Notes: generated by a model from the sequence alone, not told the origin. Counted from the stretch's first letter, positions 7,927-17,732 are shown. The stretch is DNA of 64,000 nucleotides from Marinobacter sp. BW6 (GCF_008107725.1 NZ_VIRN01000037.1:248001-312000), one strand, 5' to 3'. Program-made: numbers and translations.

Positions 7927-9103
7927 ATTTACTCAGCTGCTTCATGGCCGATTCAAGACCTTCGACGGTCAACGGGTACATGTGATCATTGACCAGTTGC
8001 TTGGTCATGCCCAAGGAACCGCCATTACCCCAGTAACTCTCCGGCAACGGATTGATCCACACAACCTTGCGGAAGTGTTCCGATATGCGCTGGAACCAGG
8101 TGGCGCCGGCTTCCTCGTTCCAGTGCTCGATTGAACCGCCGGGATGGGAAATTTCATAGGGCGCCATCGTCGCGTCGCCGACAAAGATCACTTTATAGTC
8201 GGGAGTGTACTTGTGAAGAATATCCCAGGTGCTGGTGGTTTCATTCATCCGGCGGATATTATTCTTCCAGACACTTTCATAGACGAAGTTGTGGAAGTAA
8301 AAATATTCCATGTGCTTGAACTCAAGCCGTGCGGCCGAGAACAGCTCCTCACAGACACGAACGTGTGGGTCCATGGAACCGCCCACATCGAAGAAGATCA
8401 GCACCTTCACGGCGTTATGTCGTTCGGGCACCATCTTCAGATCCAGATACCCGGCATTGCGAGCCGTCGAACGGATCGTATCGTCCATATCCAGCTGGTC
8501 CGCCGCACCCTGGCGGGCGAACTTCCGCAGCCGGCGCAACGCCACTTTGATGTTGCGGATGCCCAGGGTCACGCTGTCGTCCAGATCCTTGAACTCGCGC
8601 TTTTCCCAGACTTTTACGGCCCTGCCGTGGCGACCTTTCTTCTGGCCGATCCGGAAACCCTCCGGGTTGTAGCCGTTGGCGCCGAATGGTGAGGTGCCGC
8701 CGGTTCCAATCCATTTATTGCCGCCGGCATGACGCTCTTCCTGCTCCTCCATTCGCTTCTTGAAGGTCTCGATCAGCTCCTCTAGGCCTCCCAGAGAATC
8801 GATCTTGGCCTTCTCTTCCTCAGACAGGTGCTTCTCGAACTCCGCCCTCAACCAGTCGTCCGGAATCAGGGCTTCCAGCAGATCGTCGAGGTTTTCGATG
8901 CCTTCAAAGTAGGCCTGGAAGGCACGGTCAAACTTGTCGAAGTGGCGCTCGTCCTTGACCAGGCAAAGACGGGAGAGGTAATAGAACTCCTCCATATCCG
9001 CAAAGGCGAGCCGCTTCTGCAGAGCCTCCAGAAGATCCAGAAACTCCCTCAGACTGGCAGGCACCTTCGCGCGCCGGACTTCAAGAAAAAAATCAATCAA
9101 CAT
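7925..9103 (-). CDS. CoxE-like von Willebrand A domain protein
   Basis: The ATG at 9103 gives 392 residues beginning MLIDFFLEVR. This is the natural N-terminus of the family, and the frame upstream to 9196 has no homologous character. The N-terminal half is helical and charged. The C-terminal half is a vWA/CoxE domain whose metal-site motif reads DVGGSM (about 239-244), where Gly replaces the first Ser of DxSxS. CoxE-type proteins pair with MoxR AAA+ ATPases in metal-centre insertion or protein remodelling. The moxR-like gene sits 34 bases upstream, as expected for such a pair. The client is unknown. Confidence 0.85.
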   Translation of the reverse strand: MLIDFFLEVRRAKVPASLREFLDLLEALQKRLAFADMEEFYYLSRLCLVKDERHFDKFDRAFQAYFEGIENLDDLLEALIPDDWLRAEFEKHLSEEEKAKIDSLGGLEELIETFKKRMEEQEERHAGGNKWIGTGGTSPFGANGYNPEGFRIGQKKGRHGRAVKVWEKREFKDLDDSVTLGIRNIKVALRRLRKFARQGAADQLDMDDTIRSTARNAGYLDLKMVPERHNAVKVLIFFDVGGSMDPHVRVCEELFSAARLEFKHMEYFYFHNFVYESVWKNNIRRMNETTSTWDILHKYTPDYKVIFVGDATMAPYEISHPGGSIEHWNEEAGATWFQRISEHFRKVVWINPLPESYWGNGGSLGMTKQLVNDHMYPLTVEGLESAMKQLSK

Positions 9104-9137
9104 AAAACGTGACTCTTGCCAATGATCTTGCCGAGAA

Positions 9138-9980
9138 TCAGCTGCGGCGACGGGCCATGAATGCGAGCTTCTGCAACAGGTGCACATCCTGCTCATTCTT
9201 CACCAGGGCACCGTACAGAGGTGGCAACGCCGAGCTGGTATCTTTCTCCTGCAACATTTTTGCCGACAGCTCGTCAGCCATCAGCAGTTTCAGCCAGTCA
9301 ATCAACTCCGAGGTGGACGGCTTCTTCTTCAGGCCCGGGACCTTGCGCACATCAAAGAAGACTTCCAGGGCATCGCGAACGATTTCCTGCTGCAAACCCG
9401 GGAAGTGCACATCCACGATATTCTGCATGGTGTCGTGGTCCGGGAAGCTGATGTAGTGGAAGAAGCAACGGCGCAGGAATGCATCCGGCAGCTCTTTCTC
9501 GTTGTTACTGGTGATCACCACGATCGGGCGCTTCTTTGCCTTAACCAGCTTCTGAGTCTCATAGACAAAGAACTCCATCCGATCGAGTTCCAGCAGGAGA
9601 TCGTTGGGGAACTCGATGTCCGCCTTGTCGATCTCATCGATCAGCAGAACCACCTGCTCGTCGGCCTCAAAAGCCTCCCAGAGCTTGCCCTTTACGATGT
9701 AGTTGCCGATGTCCTTGACCTTTTCATCACCCAACTGGGAGTCCCTCAAACGGGAAACTGCATCGTATTCGTACAGCCCCTGCTGGGCCTTGGTAGTGGA
9801 CTTGATATGCCATGGAATCAGTCTCATACCCAGGCCGGCGGCCATTTCCTCCGCCAGCAGGGTTTTCCCGGTGCCCGGCTCGCCCTTGATCAACAGCGGG
9901 CGCTGAAGCGCAATTGCTGCGTTGACGGCCATTTGCAGGTCATCGGTGGCTACGTATTTCTCGGTACCGGTAAACTTCAT
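9138..9980 (-). CDS. MoxR-family AAA+ ATPase
   Basis: This 280-residue AAA+ protein has Walker A GEPGTGKT (33-40), Walker B LLIDEIDKAD, and a sensor region with ITSNNEKELPDAFLRRC. The C-terminal lid is helical. MoxR ATPases act as chaperones with vWA partners, and one such gene follows on either side (7925-9103 and 9998-12169). The length is typical of the short MoxR subfamily. The three genes are closely spaced and co-oriented, so one transcript is likely. Confidence 0.93.
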   Translation of the reverse strand: MKFTGTEKYVATDDLQMAVNAAIALQRPLLIKGEPGTGKTLLAEEMAAGLGMRLIPWHIKSTTKAQQGLYEYDAVSRLRDSQLGDEKVKDIGNYIVKGKLWEAFEADEQVVLLIDEIDKADIEFPNDLLLELDRMEFFVYETQKLVKAKKRPIVVITSNNEKELPDAFLRRCFFHYISFPDHDTMQNIVDVHFPGLQQEIVRDALEVFFDVRKVPGLKKKPSTSELIDWLKLLMADELSAKMLQEKDTSSALPPLYGALVKNEQDVHLLQKLAFMARRRS

Positions 9981-9997
9981 GCTCTGGTTCCTGTTGG

Positions 9998-12169
9998 TTA
10001 CTTTTTCTGGTCTTTCTGATCAGGCTTCTTCTTCGGATCGTCTTCGGGCAATCCGGACTCGCCCTGATCATAATCGGGTAAATCGTCGAACTCGGACAGA
10101 TCGAAATCCTCAAGCCCGAACTCTTCCTCGTCATCATCTTCCAGCGCGTCAGCGTCGGAGGGGTCGGCGACATCCTCAAGCTCCGGGATCTCTTCGTCTA
10201 TATCCTCGGGCTCCTCCTCCACAGGCGTATCCGCTACCGGAATATCCTCTTCCGACTCTTCGGCCGATTCAACCTCGGGTTCCGCAAGCGCTTCATCTTC
10301 CGCTTTCAGAGTGGCCTCATGCTCATCAATGACAGCCTCCAGTTCAGACATATCGTCCTCTGGTGCCTCTTCGGTGACCTCCGGAATCTCCTCGACTTCG
10401 TCACTCTCGTCAAGCTCAAGGCTGTCATCTGGCTCAAGGCTGTCATTCGGTTCGAGACTCGCCTCAGCGTCCGGTTCAGTCGTTTCCTCCAGCTCGGCGA
10501 CAGGCTCTGGTTCGGGCTCCTCCTGCAGATCCTCCAGCGTTTCGCGCTCGGCGGCGGCATCCGCCTGCTCCTGCTGGCGTTGTTTCCGCTGGCGAAGTGC
10601 AAACCACACCAGGCCTCCTATCACCACGAGACCACCGCCTGCTGCGCCATACATCCACAAAGGCATGGCGGAGGCAGTTGAAGCTTCTTCCGGCTCCTCC
10701 GTTACCGGTGCGGGCTCCTCGGCCTGACTCACATCGATGGGCGATGCAATCGCCGGTTCAGGCTCGGATTGCACCGGCTCGGACACTGGCGATTCCGGCT
10801 CAGACTGCTCGGGGGCCGGTTCCGGCTCGGTTACCTCAGGCTCCAGCGACTCCGCTGGCTGCACAACCGGCTCTGTGCCCTCAGGTACCGTAAACCCGAC
10901 GGTAGCGCTGAACTTTCGGCTAAAGGTCTGGCCATCGGCGACCACATCAAAGGTGTAGAGGCCTGCAGCTGGCAAACCACTTACGGCATCCCGGTAGGTG
11001 CCATCTTCCGGCGGCTGCTCACCGGACAATACCTTGGTTCCGCTCCTGCCATCTTCCGAGGTGATGCTGAGGCTGACCTCAATCACACCCAAGAAGTCCG
11101 GATTGGTAATTTTCTCCTGCTCCTCGAAAAAGCCAACCCTGATATTGAGCGGCTCCTCCGACGTAAACGTGGGCGGCAAAGGATTGACCACCATCCGGAG
11201 ATCACTGACCACCGTTACCCGGCTGCCCTCACCCAGTTCGCCATTGATACGCCACTGCCCGGCCAACGGCTCATTGACCGTAATCAAGTCATAACCGGCT
11301 TCCCTTGCCCACCGGACATTATTGGGGAATTGAGAGAGATTCACGACCTGTTCGTCCGGGCGAACCACTGAGAGCTCACGGGTCGCAGAGGTTTCTGACT
11401 CGCCCCAAAAAATCAGGGCGGTAAATTCTCGAACGCCCTCATCGACAGTGAAGCCGTTGCCCTCAATAGGAATCTGCTCCTGGGGTACGGCCGTGTTTAA
11501 TGCCTGCAGGAACGCCAGATTCAGTGCATCTGCCGTATCGGCCACCTGGAAACGGCCGCCGGATTCAGTCGCCAGGGCTTTCAGAAAGTCGGTATCGGCA
11601 GCTTCGGACAGAGCTACCGGGTGGAACGTGGCGCCCCGTTCTATGAGGTCCGCAACAATCGTGTCCAGAATCCGATTTTCCTCTGCCGTATTGGCCGCCG
11701 GATCCTCGGAGATATCGACCTTGCCATCAGTCAGCAGTATAAAGTGGGTGCGACTCAGATCGCCGTCAGTGAAATAGTCATCGCTTGCGGTCTCAATCGC
11801 CGCACCAAGGTTGGTTCTGAGGGCGACCGAATTGATCTGCGCTGAGCGCTGGATGGCCATATCCCGCCATTCATCGGTCACCTCCCGGTGTGGCACCAGC
11901 ATGTTGACGTACTGCCCAAAGGTCCAGACACCAGCCGTGGCACCCTCCGGCAACAGCCGGGCCAGCAGACGGACGGCGGGCTGGCGCAGGTTTTCCGGAT
12001 CGGTGTCTTTCATGGATCCCGAGATATCGACAATGATCCGCACGTCCGACTGCGCTGGCAGTTGAACGTCATCACTCTCCTGGGCGTTAAGCCCGGCTGG
12101 CAGGCTGAGCGCGACGCAAAGTGCAAACAGGCCGAACCATCTCGATGTAATCTCTCTCAAGGCATCCAT
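9998..12169 (-). CDS. membrane-anchored vWA protein with long acidic tail
   Basis: This 723-residue protein has an N-terminal signal peptide (hydrophobic 12-28). A vWA domain at about 43-220 carries an intact MIDAS motif DISGSM (48-53). Beta-rich domains follow to about 430, then a Pro/Glu-rich linker, a membrane helix at about 500-520 and a cytoplasmic tail of about 200 residues dominated by Asp and Glu. The vWA head is therefore periplasmic and the acidic tail cytosolic, where it could contact the MoxR ATPase encoded next to it. The topology is inferred. The tail is low-complexity and ends in a Lys-rich patch. Confidence 0.8.
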   Translation of the reverse strand: MDALREITSRWFGLFALCVALSLPAGLNAQESDDVQLPAQSDVRIIVDISGSMKDTDPENLRQPAVRLLARLLPEGATAGVWTFGQYVNMLVPHREVTDEWRDMAIQRSAQINSVALRTNLGAAIETASDDYFTDGDLSRTHFILLTDGKVDISEDPAANTAEENRILDTIVADLIERGATFHPVALSEAADTDFLKALATESGGRFQVADTADALNLAFLQALNTAVPQEQIPIEGNGFTVDEGVREFTALIFWGESETSATRELSVVRPDEQVVNLSQFPNNVRWAREAGYDLITVNEPLAGQWRINGELGEGSRVTVVSDLRMVVNPLPPTFTSEEPLNIRVGFFEEQEKITNPDFLGVIEVSLSITSEDGRSGTKVLSGEQPPEDGTYRDAVSGLPAAGLYTFDVVADGQTFSRKFSATVGFTVPEGTEPVVQPAESLEPEVTEPEPAPEQSEPESPVSEPVQSEPEPAIASPIDVSQAEEPAPVTEEPEEASTASAMPLWMYGAAGGGLVVIGGLVWFALRQRKQRQQEQADAAAERETLEDLQEEPEPEPVAELEETTEPDAEASLEPNDSLEPDDSLELDESDEVEEIPEVTEEAPEDDMSELEAVIDEHEATLKAEDEALAEPEVESAEESEEDIPVADTPVEEEPEDIDEEIPELEDVADPSDADALEDDDEEEFGLEDFDLSEFDDLPDYDQGESGLPEDDPKKKPDQKDQKK

Positions 12170-12194
12170 CCTTTTCTTCTTTTAGTTTTTCACA

Positions 12195-12539
12195 TTACTT
12201 GCGAACGAGACGATACCGAACAAGATCCAGCACCCAGACCAGCAGCATCACCAATCCTGCCAGACCGAGATTGAACAGCGCCCGGCCTGAGGCGTCCGCA
12301 TCGCCAAGAATCATTTCGTAGCCGCCAAACAGCCAGGCCGGTATCCACCAACCGGCGAGGTCCGGTGATTCTACCGGGGTAAGCAGCAAAGCCACGAGAG
12401 CAGCAAGAATCAGGGTCCGGACCCCATAGAAAGGAAGGAAACGAATCAAGCTCTTCATCATGTAAAAGAACACGACAAAAGCAATGGCGTAGGCGGCCCA
12501 GAAAATCCCGTAGGCCAGTTGTGCATCAGTATCAATCAT
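12195..12539 (-). CDS. small membrane protein, unrecognised
   Basis: This 114-residue hydrophobic protein has three probable membrane helices (about 8-28, 38-54 and 88-107) and a basic C-terminus ending RYRLVRK. No family is recognised. Its ATG overlaps the ycgN stop as TAATG, and it lies 25 bases before the vWA gene. It is probably co-expressed with both. Confidence 0.65.
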   Translation of the reverse strand: MIDTDAQLAYGIFWAAYAIAFVVFFYMMKSLIRFLPFYGVRTLILAALVALLLTPVESPDLAGWWIPAWLFGGYEMILGDADASGRALFNLGLAGLVMLLVWVLDLVRYRLVRK

Positions 12540-12985
12540 TACAGGATCCAGTGAATGATGTGTTCTTCCCAGTCTTCTTCCGGCACCCGGTCCTCTAAAA
12601 CCACCTTGTGACGGATCGAAAAGCCTGCCTCGTGCACCGAGTTCGGATCTCCGCTTCTCAGAGGATGCCAGTCGGCCAGCGGCCTGTCTTCAGCCAACGT
12701 CCGGTAGGCGCAGGTATACGGCAACCAATGGTAGTCGCTGACGGTATCCGGTGTCAGCACTGTGCAGCCCGGCACTTTCTTCAGCCGTTCTTCATAGACG
12801 GTGCATTGGCAGGTTTCCTCGTCCATGTAACGACACACCAGGTCGGTGTGGTAAACCTCACCGGTGTCTTCGTCTTCCAGTTTGTTCAGACAACACTTCC
12901 CACAACCGTCGCAGAGGGATTCCCATTCCGCCGGCGTCATTTCATGCAGGCGCTTACGCTGCCAGAACGGAACCTGGGCAATCAT
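12539..12985 (-). CDS. ycgN: YcgN/UPF0260 family Cys-rich protein
   Basis: This 148-residue protein has the Cys cluster CDGCGKCC near residue 26, further Cys at CRYMDEETCQC, and a PYTCAYR motif. All are typical of the YcgN (CxxCxxCC zinc/iron-chelating) family, whose function is not established. The order rnd-ycgL-ycgN is also found in other gammaproteobacteria. The start overlaps the ycgL stop as ATGA. Confidence 0.92.
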   Translation of the reverse strand: MIAQVPFWQRKRLHEMTPAEWESLCDGCGKCCLNKLEDEDTGEVYHTDLVCRYMDEETCQCTVYEERLKKVPGCTVLTPDTVSDYHWLPYTCAYRTLAEDRPLADWHPLRSGDPNSVHEAGFSIRHKVVLEDRVPEEDWEEHIIHWIL

Positions 12986-13275
12986 TGATTGCGACGATCC
13001 AGCGTGCGCTTGAAGTCCACCACGTAACCCTCCTGCTCTTCCGGCATCTGCAGAAAAAAGTCTTTCTCACCGATGGCTTCCAGAACCTGTTTTCCAGTGG
13101 TTCTTGCCAACCTCCGATCCGGTGTCAGCACCAGATCCATGGAATGAACCGGTTGGCCGAAAATACCCCGAAGGCTTTCGGGAAGCTCTTCCCACTTCTG
13201 TCCGCGGCGAACAAAAAGATAGGTATCATTCTTTTTGCTGCTCCGGAAAACAGAGACAAATTCCCGCTCTTTCAT
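12982..13275 (-). CDS. ycgL: YcgL family protein
   Basis: This 97-residue protein matches the small alpha/beta YcgL family in length and content, with KKNDTYLFV and VLTPDRRLAR. It has no known activity. It overlaps rnd upstream and ycgN downstream by 4 bases each, giving a tightly coupled three-gene block. Confidence 0.9.
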   Translation of the reverse strand: MKEREFVSVFRSSKKNDTYLFVRRGQKWEELPESLRGIFGQPVHSMDLVLTPDRRLARTTGKQVLEAIGEKDFFLQMPEEQEGYVVDFKRTLDRRNQ

Positions 13276-14429
13276 GACTTCAATAATTCCTCGATATCAG
13301 CGCGAACCGGCGCGAGAATCTGCGCCCGCCAGCCCTGGAAAAATTCGTGTTGCGCCAGGTCCGGATGCTGCACAACCTTTTCAAGACGCTTTCTCGGCGC
13401 GAGCATTTCCATTGGAATATCAGCATCTTCTGCGGCCTTCCTGAAAAGCCGCTTTAATTGCTTGAAGAACCCCTGCTGATCCCGGGACAGTGGCGGTGCA
13501 ATCCTCTCAAGGGAGGAATTATCCGCGGTCGATCCCCGGCTAACAAGCTCAATCAGGGTATCGCCGTAACGACGAACCGCACCCGACGGCAGCCCCTGAA
13601 TGTTGGAAAGCTCCTTTGGGGAGCCTGGCAGCCTTTCCGCAATGGCGATCAATAAAGCATCGGCCAACACGCGGTTTCGGGGCCGGTCCCGCCGCTGGCA
13701 TTCCAGCTCCCGCCAGCGCACCAGTTCCCTGAGCACCCCCTGTTGCTGAGCCGAAAGGGTCCATCCACCCCGAAGTTTGAGGTAGTGGTTCTCCGGATCT
13801 TCCTGCCCCGCCAGCTCATGGGCAAAACGTGCCGATTCCTCAACCAGCGCCGCCTCCAGTCCGCGATGGCGCAATAATTCGCTGACCCATTGGTACATGG
13901 GCTCAAGAAAACGGATATCGTCAATCGCGTAGCGCTGCTGGGCATCGCTTAACGGCCTTGCCAGCCAGTCAGAACGGGTGGCGGACTTGTCCAGGGTCTC
14001 GCCGAACAGGGTTTCCACCAGTCTCGCGTAACCCAGGGAAAACCCGGCTCCAGCCATCGCGGCGCCGATTTGAAGATCGATCACACCGGCAGGCTGGAGA
14101 TTGAGCCACTGGCGAAACAGTTCCAGGTCTTCGCTCATTGCGTAAAGGAGCTTTGGCGTATCCGGGTCCGCCAGGACTTCCCGGAAACGTCGGGATTGTT
14201 CGGCAACGACAGGGTCCACCAGGCAAAAGTCACCATTAAGGCCCAGTTGAACCAATCCGGGTATCGGGTAAAAGGTGTTTACCCGCTCAAATTCAGTGTC
14301 CAGAGCCAGAGGCTTGCCCGGTGCGCGATCCAGCCATTGGTCCAGCGCTTCCGGCTCGCGGATCCAGTGAATGCTGGCCGGGGCCGGGGGAACGTCAACA
14401 GCCGCAGCGGACTGGGCGGAAATATCCAT
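13272..14429 (-). CDS. rnd: ribonuclease D
   Basis: This 385-residue 3'-5' exoribonuclease acts in tRNA 3' maturation. The DEDD exonuclease domain begins with LALDTEFERVNTFYPIPGL (Asp and Glu of motif I), continues with MSEDLELFRQW (motif II) and ends with YAIDDIRFLEPMY (motif III with Asp). One or two HRDC domains follow, with the phrase NRVLADALLIAIAERLPGS. The length is close to E. coli Rnd (375). Confidence 0.95.
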   Translation of the reverse strand: MDISAQSAAAVDVPPAPASIHWIREPEALDQWLDRAPGKPLALDTEFERVNTFYPIPGLVQLGLNGDFCLVDPVVAEQSRRFREVLADPDTPKLLYAMSEDLELFRQWLNLQPAGVIDLQIGAAMAGAGFSLGYARLVETLFGETLDKSATRSDWLARPLSDAQQRYAIDDIRFLEPMYQWVSELLRHRGLEAALVEESARFAHELAGQEDPENHYLKLRGGWTLSAQQQGVLRELVRWRELECQRRDRPRNRVLADALLIAIAERLPGSPKELSNIQGLPSGAVRRYGDTLIELVSRGSTADNSSLERIAPPLSRDQQGFFKQLKRLFRKAAEDADIPMEMLAPRKRLEKVVQHPDLAQHEFFQGWRAQILAPVRADIEELLKS

Positions 14430-14460
14430 AAACGGGCCTGGTAGGGTTATTCGGTCAGGT

Positions 14461-15063
14461 TCAGTCGGACAGCGGCTTACGGCCGCGGAATGCGTGAGTC
14501 AGGGTAAATCCGTCAACATAGCCCAACTCTCCACCAACGGGAATGCCGTGGGCCAGCCGGGTAATCAGGATTCCCTGGCCATCAAGACGATCGGCGATGT
14601 AGTGGGCCGTCGCCTCGCCTTCCACGGTCGGGTTAGTCGCCAGGATCAGTTCCGTTACACCCTCATCGCGGATACGCTTCAGCAGGCGTTCGATACCAAT
14701 TTCTTCCGGCCCCACGCCATCAATGGGTGAAAGGTGCCCCATCAAAACGAAGTAGCTTCCCCGATAGTCACCAGCCTGCTCAATGGCCAGAAGATCCGAG
14801 GGACTTTCTACCACACAAAGGGTGCCGGTGCGCCTTTGAGGATTTTCACAGATGCCGCAGATTTCGGTGTCCGCGAAGTTCTGACAGCTTTCGCAGCGCC
14901 GGACACCGTTCATGGCCCGGCTCAGCGCCTCGGAAAGCCGGGTGCCGCCGGAACGGCCACGTTCCAGCAAATGGAAAGCCATGCGCTGGGCAGTCTTCTG
15001 GCCAACTCCAGGAAGGCAACGAAGGGATTCTACAAGCTCATCAACCAAGGGGCTGAACGCCAT
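14461..15063 (-). CDS. recR: recombination protein RecR
   Basis: This 200-residue protein acts with RecF and RecO to load RecA at gaps. It has the N-terminal helix-hairpin-helix ([16 protein letters not shown]), a four-Cys zinc finger (CESC and CGIC) and a Toprim domain with [14 protein letters not shown]. Everything expected is present. It is downstream of dnaX and ybaB, the usual arrangement in proteobacteria. Confidence 0.97.
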   Translation of the reverse strand: MAFSPLVDELVESLRCLPGVGQKTAQRMAFHLLERGRSGGTRLSEALSRAMNGVRRCESCQNFADTEICGICENPQRRTGTLCVVESPSDLLAIEQAGDYRGSYFVLMGHLSPIDGVGPEEIGIERLLKRIRDEGVTELILATNPTVEGEATAHYIADRLDGQGILITRLAHGIPVGGELGYVDGFTLTHAFRGRKPLSD

Positions 15064-15094
15064 GAAAGGTCCTCAAACGACTGCAGGATAAAAT

Positions 15095-15418
15095 TCAGAA
15101 CGGCATCTTGAAACCGGGCGGCAGGCCCATGCCCGACATCATACCGGACATCTTCTCTTTCTGATTTTCCTCAACGCGCCTTACGGCATCGTTCACCGCG
15201 GCTGCCAGAAGATCTTCGAGAATATCCTTTTCCTCAGACATCAGAGATGGGTCGATGTCCACTTTACGAACGTCGTGACGGCCATTCATGGTGACTTTGA
15301 CCAGCCCGGCACCGGCTTCGCCCGTCACTTCTGCCTTGGCGATTTCTTCCTGGGCCTTCTGCATTTCTTCCTGCATCTGCTGGGCTTTTTTCATCATGTC
15401 GCCCATATTGTTCATCAT
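15095..15418 (-). CDS. ybaB: YbaB/EbfC nucleoid-associated protein
   Basis: This 107-residue small DNA-binding protein has an N-terminal Met/Gln-rich helix ([19 protein letters not shown]) and a C-terminus rich in Met and Gly, as in the family. It forms dimers that bind DNA. It lies 3 bases after dnaX and 31 before recR in the conserved dnaX-ybaB-recR operon. Confidence 0.96.
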   Translation of the reverse strand: MMNNMGDMMKKAQQMQEEMQKAQEEIAKAEVTGEAGAGLVKVTMNGRHDVRKVDIDPSLMSEEKDILEDLLAAAVNDAVRRVEENQKEKMSGMMSGMGLPPGFKMPF

Positions 15419-15421
15419 ATC

Positions 15422-17368
15422 TTATCTCCTGCTTGTTTCTGCCGGCCGGATACTTTCTTCGACTACCCGGGCCTCGAATCGTTCAACAATAGACTTTACG
15501 ACCGGATCCTGGTGAATGGACGCCTCCGCCGCTTTCTGGCGCGCCTTTCGCTGTCGCTCCTCGTAGGCAGCCGGGGTGTGCGGCCCGGGATCGCCCTGCT
15601 CTGTACGTAACTGAATGGAGTCGCCAAAGCGGTTTCTCAAGGCAGCCAGAATTTTTTCCTCATGCCGGCTGTTCAACAGCCTGGCGTGCCCCTCATCGAT
15701 GGTCAGAGTGATCACATCGCCGTCCCGCGCCATGGCGCCGTGACTTGCGAGATTACCGGGCATACCAACAATGCCAAGACTCCGGAAGTCGCGGTGCCAG
15801 ACAAACTCGCCCTCCGGTTCAGCAGTAGAGTCGGCCACTGAATCTCGCTCTGGCTCAAGCTCTGCAAAAGCTGGTTCCGGAGCCGGCGCGGGCTGGACAG
15901 CCGGCTCGGCGGCAACCTCAGGCGCTGGCTCTTCTGTAACAGAGGCCTCATCACTTAAAGGATAGCTCTCTTCATACTCTCCAGCCGCCTCAGCCTGGGC
16001 ATCCAGACTTGCCAGCCAGGATGCGTCCTCTTCCACCAAGGGCGGAGCCTCCTGGGGCTCCGGTTCAGGTTCAGGTTCAGGCTCTGGCTCTGGCTCTGCG
16101 GGAACGTCGATGGTCTCTTGAGCCTGCTGCGCCGCCGCTTCCGGTGCCGGCTCAGAGCGTGGCGGCTGCGGTTCGGGCTGTTTCAGTGCTGTCTGCGGTG
16201 TCGGCGCCGGGTCGGGCTCATCCCGAGGCTCCGAGGCAGTCGTCTGTCCACCCGAGCTTATTGCGGGCGGCTCGCGCCGGTCAGCCCCGGGGCGGAAGGC
16301 AAGCATCCGGAGCAGGGTCATTTCGAAACCCATCCGGGCATCGGGCGTAATGGTAAGGTCTTTCCGACCGATCAGCGCAGACTGATAGAAAAGCTGGGCA
16401 TCCTCGGCGCTGAGCTTGCGTGCCAGGGCCTGGACCTGCTCTGCATCACCAAGGGCGTTATCGGCACTGCCCGGAACCACCTGCTCCATGGTAACCCTGT
16501 GAAAGAGCGATAGCAGATCGGCAAGGATCACACTGTAATCGGGCGCAAAGTCTGAAATCCGGCTGATCTCCGCCAGCAAGGCCGGGCCGTCGCCTTCAGC
16601 GAGGGCATTCACAATGCGCTCAATATCCCGCTGATCGATCGTGCCCAGCATATTGCTGACATCACTGGCCGACAGCTTCTGGTTGCCAAAGGCGATGGCC
16701 TGGTCGGTCAGGCTCAAGGCATCGCGCATACTGCCATCGGCGGCGCGGGCCAGAAGCCACAGAGCCGGTTCCTCGAACGGAATCTCCTCGACACCCAGCA
16801 CATGCCGGAGATGACCTGCGATGTGCTCTGGGGTCATACGTTTGAGGTTAAACTGCAGACACCGGGAAAGCACAGTCACCGGCAGCTTCTGCGGATCGGT
16901 GGTGGCCAACAGGAACTTGACGTGTTCCGGTGGCTCTTCAAGGGTCTTCAGGAAGGCATTGAACGACTGATTGGTCAGCATATGCACCTCGTCAATGAGG
17001 TACACCTTGTAGCGGCCACGAGTGGGCGAGTACTGGACGTTATCGGTCAGTTCACGCATATCATCGACGCCCGTCCGGGACGCGGCGTCGATCTCGATCA
17101 GGTCCACAAACCGGCCTTCCTGTATCTCCTGACAGCTGGAGCATTCACCGCAGGGATTGGGAGTAACACCGGTTTCGCAGTTCAGGCAGCGGGCAAGCAG
17201 CCGGCCAATCGTCGTCTTGCCTACCCCACGGGTCCCCGTGAACAGATAAGCGTGATGGAGACGCTGGCTTTCCAGGGCGTGAATCAACGCCTGGAGCACG
17301 TGTTCCTGGCCCACCATGTCCTCGAAGGTGCGTGGGCGCCATTTACGGGCAAGTACCTGGTAGCTCAT
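15422..17368 (-). CDS. dnaX: DNA polymerase III subunits tau/gamma
   Basis: This 648-residue clamp-loader ATPase has Walker A GTRGVGKT (about 45-52), a Cys4 zinc site (C64 and CGECSSC), a DEVHM Walker B, the EEPPEH loop and an SRC sensor. A Pro/Glu/Ala-rich linker at about 360-540 precedes a C-terminal tau domain expected to contact the polymerase. The linker includes a run of Glu-Pro repeats. I saw no slippery heptamer plus hairpin like that producing gamma in E. coli, so a gamma form is not predicted. Confidence 0.97.
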   Translation of the reverse strand: MSYQVLARKWRPRTFEDMVGQEHVLQALIHALESQRLHHAYLFTGTRGVGKTTIGRLLARCLNCETGVTPNPCGECSSCQEIQEGRFVDLIEIDAASRTGVDDMRELTDNVQYSPTRGRYKVYLIDEVHMLTNQSFNAFLKTLEEPPEHVKFLLATTDPQKLPVTVLSRCLQFNLKRMTPEHIAGHLRHVLGVEEIPFEEPALWLLARAADGSMRDALSLTDQAIAFGNQKLSASDVSNMLGTIDQRDIERIVNALAEGDGPALLAEISRISDFAPDYSVILADLLSLFHRVTMEQVVPGSADNALGDAEQVQALARKLSAEDAQLFYQSALIGRKDLTITPDARMGFEMTLLRMLAFRPGADRREPPAISSGGQTTASEPRDEPDPAPTPQTALKQPEPQPPRSEPAPEAAAQQAQETIDVPAEPEPEPEPEPEPEPQEAPPLVEEDASWLASLDAQAEAAGEYEESYPLSDEASVTEEPAPEVAAEPAVQPAPAPEPAFAELEPERDSVADSTAEPEGEFVWHRDFRSLGIVGMPGNLASHGAMARDGDVITLTIDEGHARLLNSRHEEKILAALRNRFGDSIQLRTEQGDPGPHTPAAYEERQRKARQKAAEASIHQDPVVKSIVERFEARVVEESIRPAETSRR

Positions 17369-17523
17369 GTTCCGCCAACTGCAGTGAAAAACGGGTTTAA
17401 CCTTAGCATGGACACAGAGTTATAAGAAGCAGAGTTGATCCCGAATCAGAGAGGAAAAGGTAGCTCTATCAGCGAGGTATCGGAAGAAAATGAGGATGTG
17501 CATTGCGGGAGAGGAAAACTGGG

Positions 17524-17633
17524 GGTGACTCCATCAGCGACACCCCGGCACACAATTCCACCGCTGCGGCTGCTCCCTTCCGGGCCTGACCGGGTTCACG
17601 GTTTCATGTTGCGGAGGCACCAATGGAGCCACC
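17524..17633 (-). ncRNA. ffs: 4.5S signal recognition particle RNA
   Basis: On the minus strand the sequence folds into one long hairpin. The ends GGTGGCTCCAT and ATGGAGTCACC pair, and the apical part holds GTCAGGCCCGGAAGGGAGCAGCC, which contains the Ffh-binding symmetric and asymmetric loops and the GGAA tetraloop. The length of about 110 is close to E. coli 4.5S RNA (114). It lies upstream of dnaX in the same orientation. The exact mature ends may differ by a few bases. Confidence 0.95.
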
Positions 17634-17672
17634 ATAACGGCGCTTCAGGACAATTCCCTGAAAGCGGCGCGC

Positions 17673-17701
17673 ATATTAGCAAAAGGGTTTGCACACTACA
17701 A
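17673..17701 (-). promoter_or_regulatory. sigma-70 promoter of ffs
   Basis: On the minus strand TTGTAG (17701-17696) and TAATAT (17678-17673) are separated by exactly 17 bases. Transcription would begin near 17666, giving a leader of about 33 bases before the mature 4.5S RNA. Confidence 0.75.
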
Positions 17702-17732
17702 TGACAAATCAGCACGCCCGCCGGTATCCGCC

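Noticed and set aside
10770..10890. Pro/Glu repeat tracts in the vWA gene and dnaX as tandem repeats or CRISPR
   Set aside because: These are low-complexity coding linkers with irregular units. No CRISPR-like repeat-spacer pattern was seen anywhere in the window.
15640..15670. A-rich stretch in dnaX as programmed frameshift site
   Set aside because: The codon phase gives A AAA ATT, not a slippery heptamer, and it lies near the C-terminus, not where a gamma form would end.
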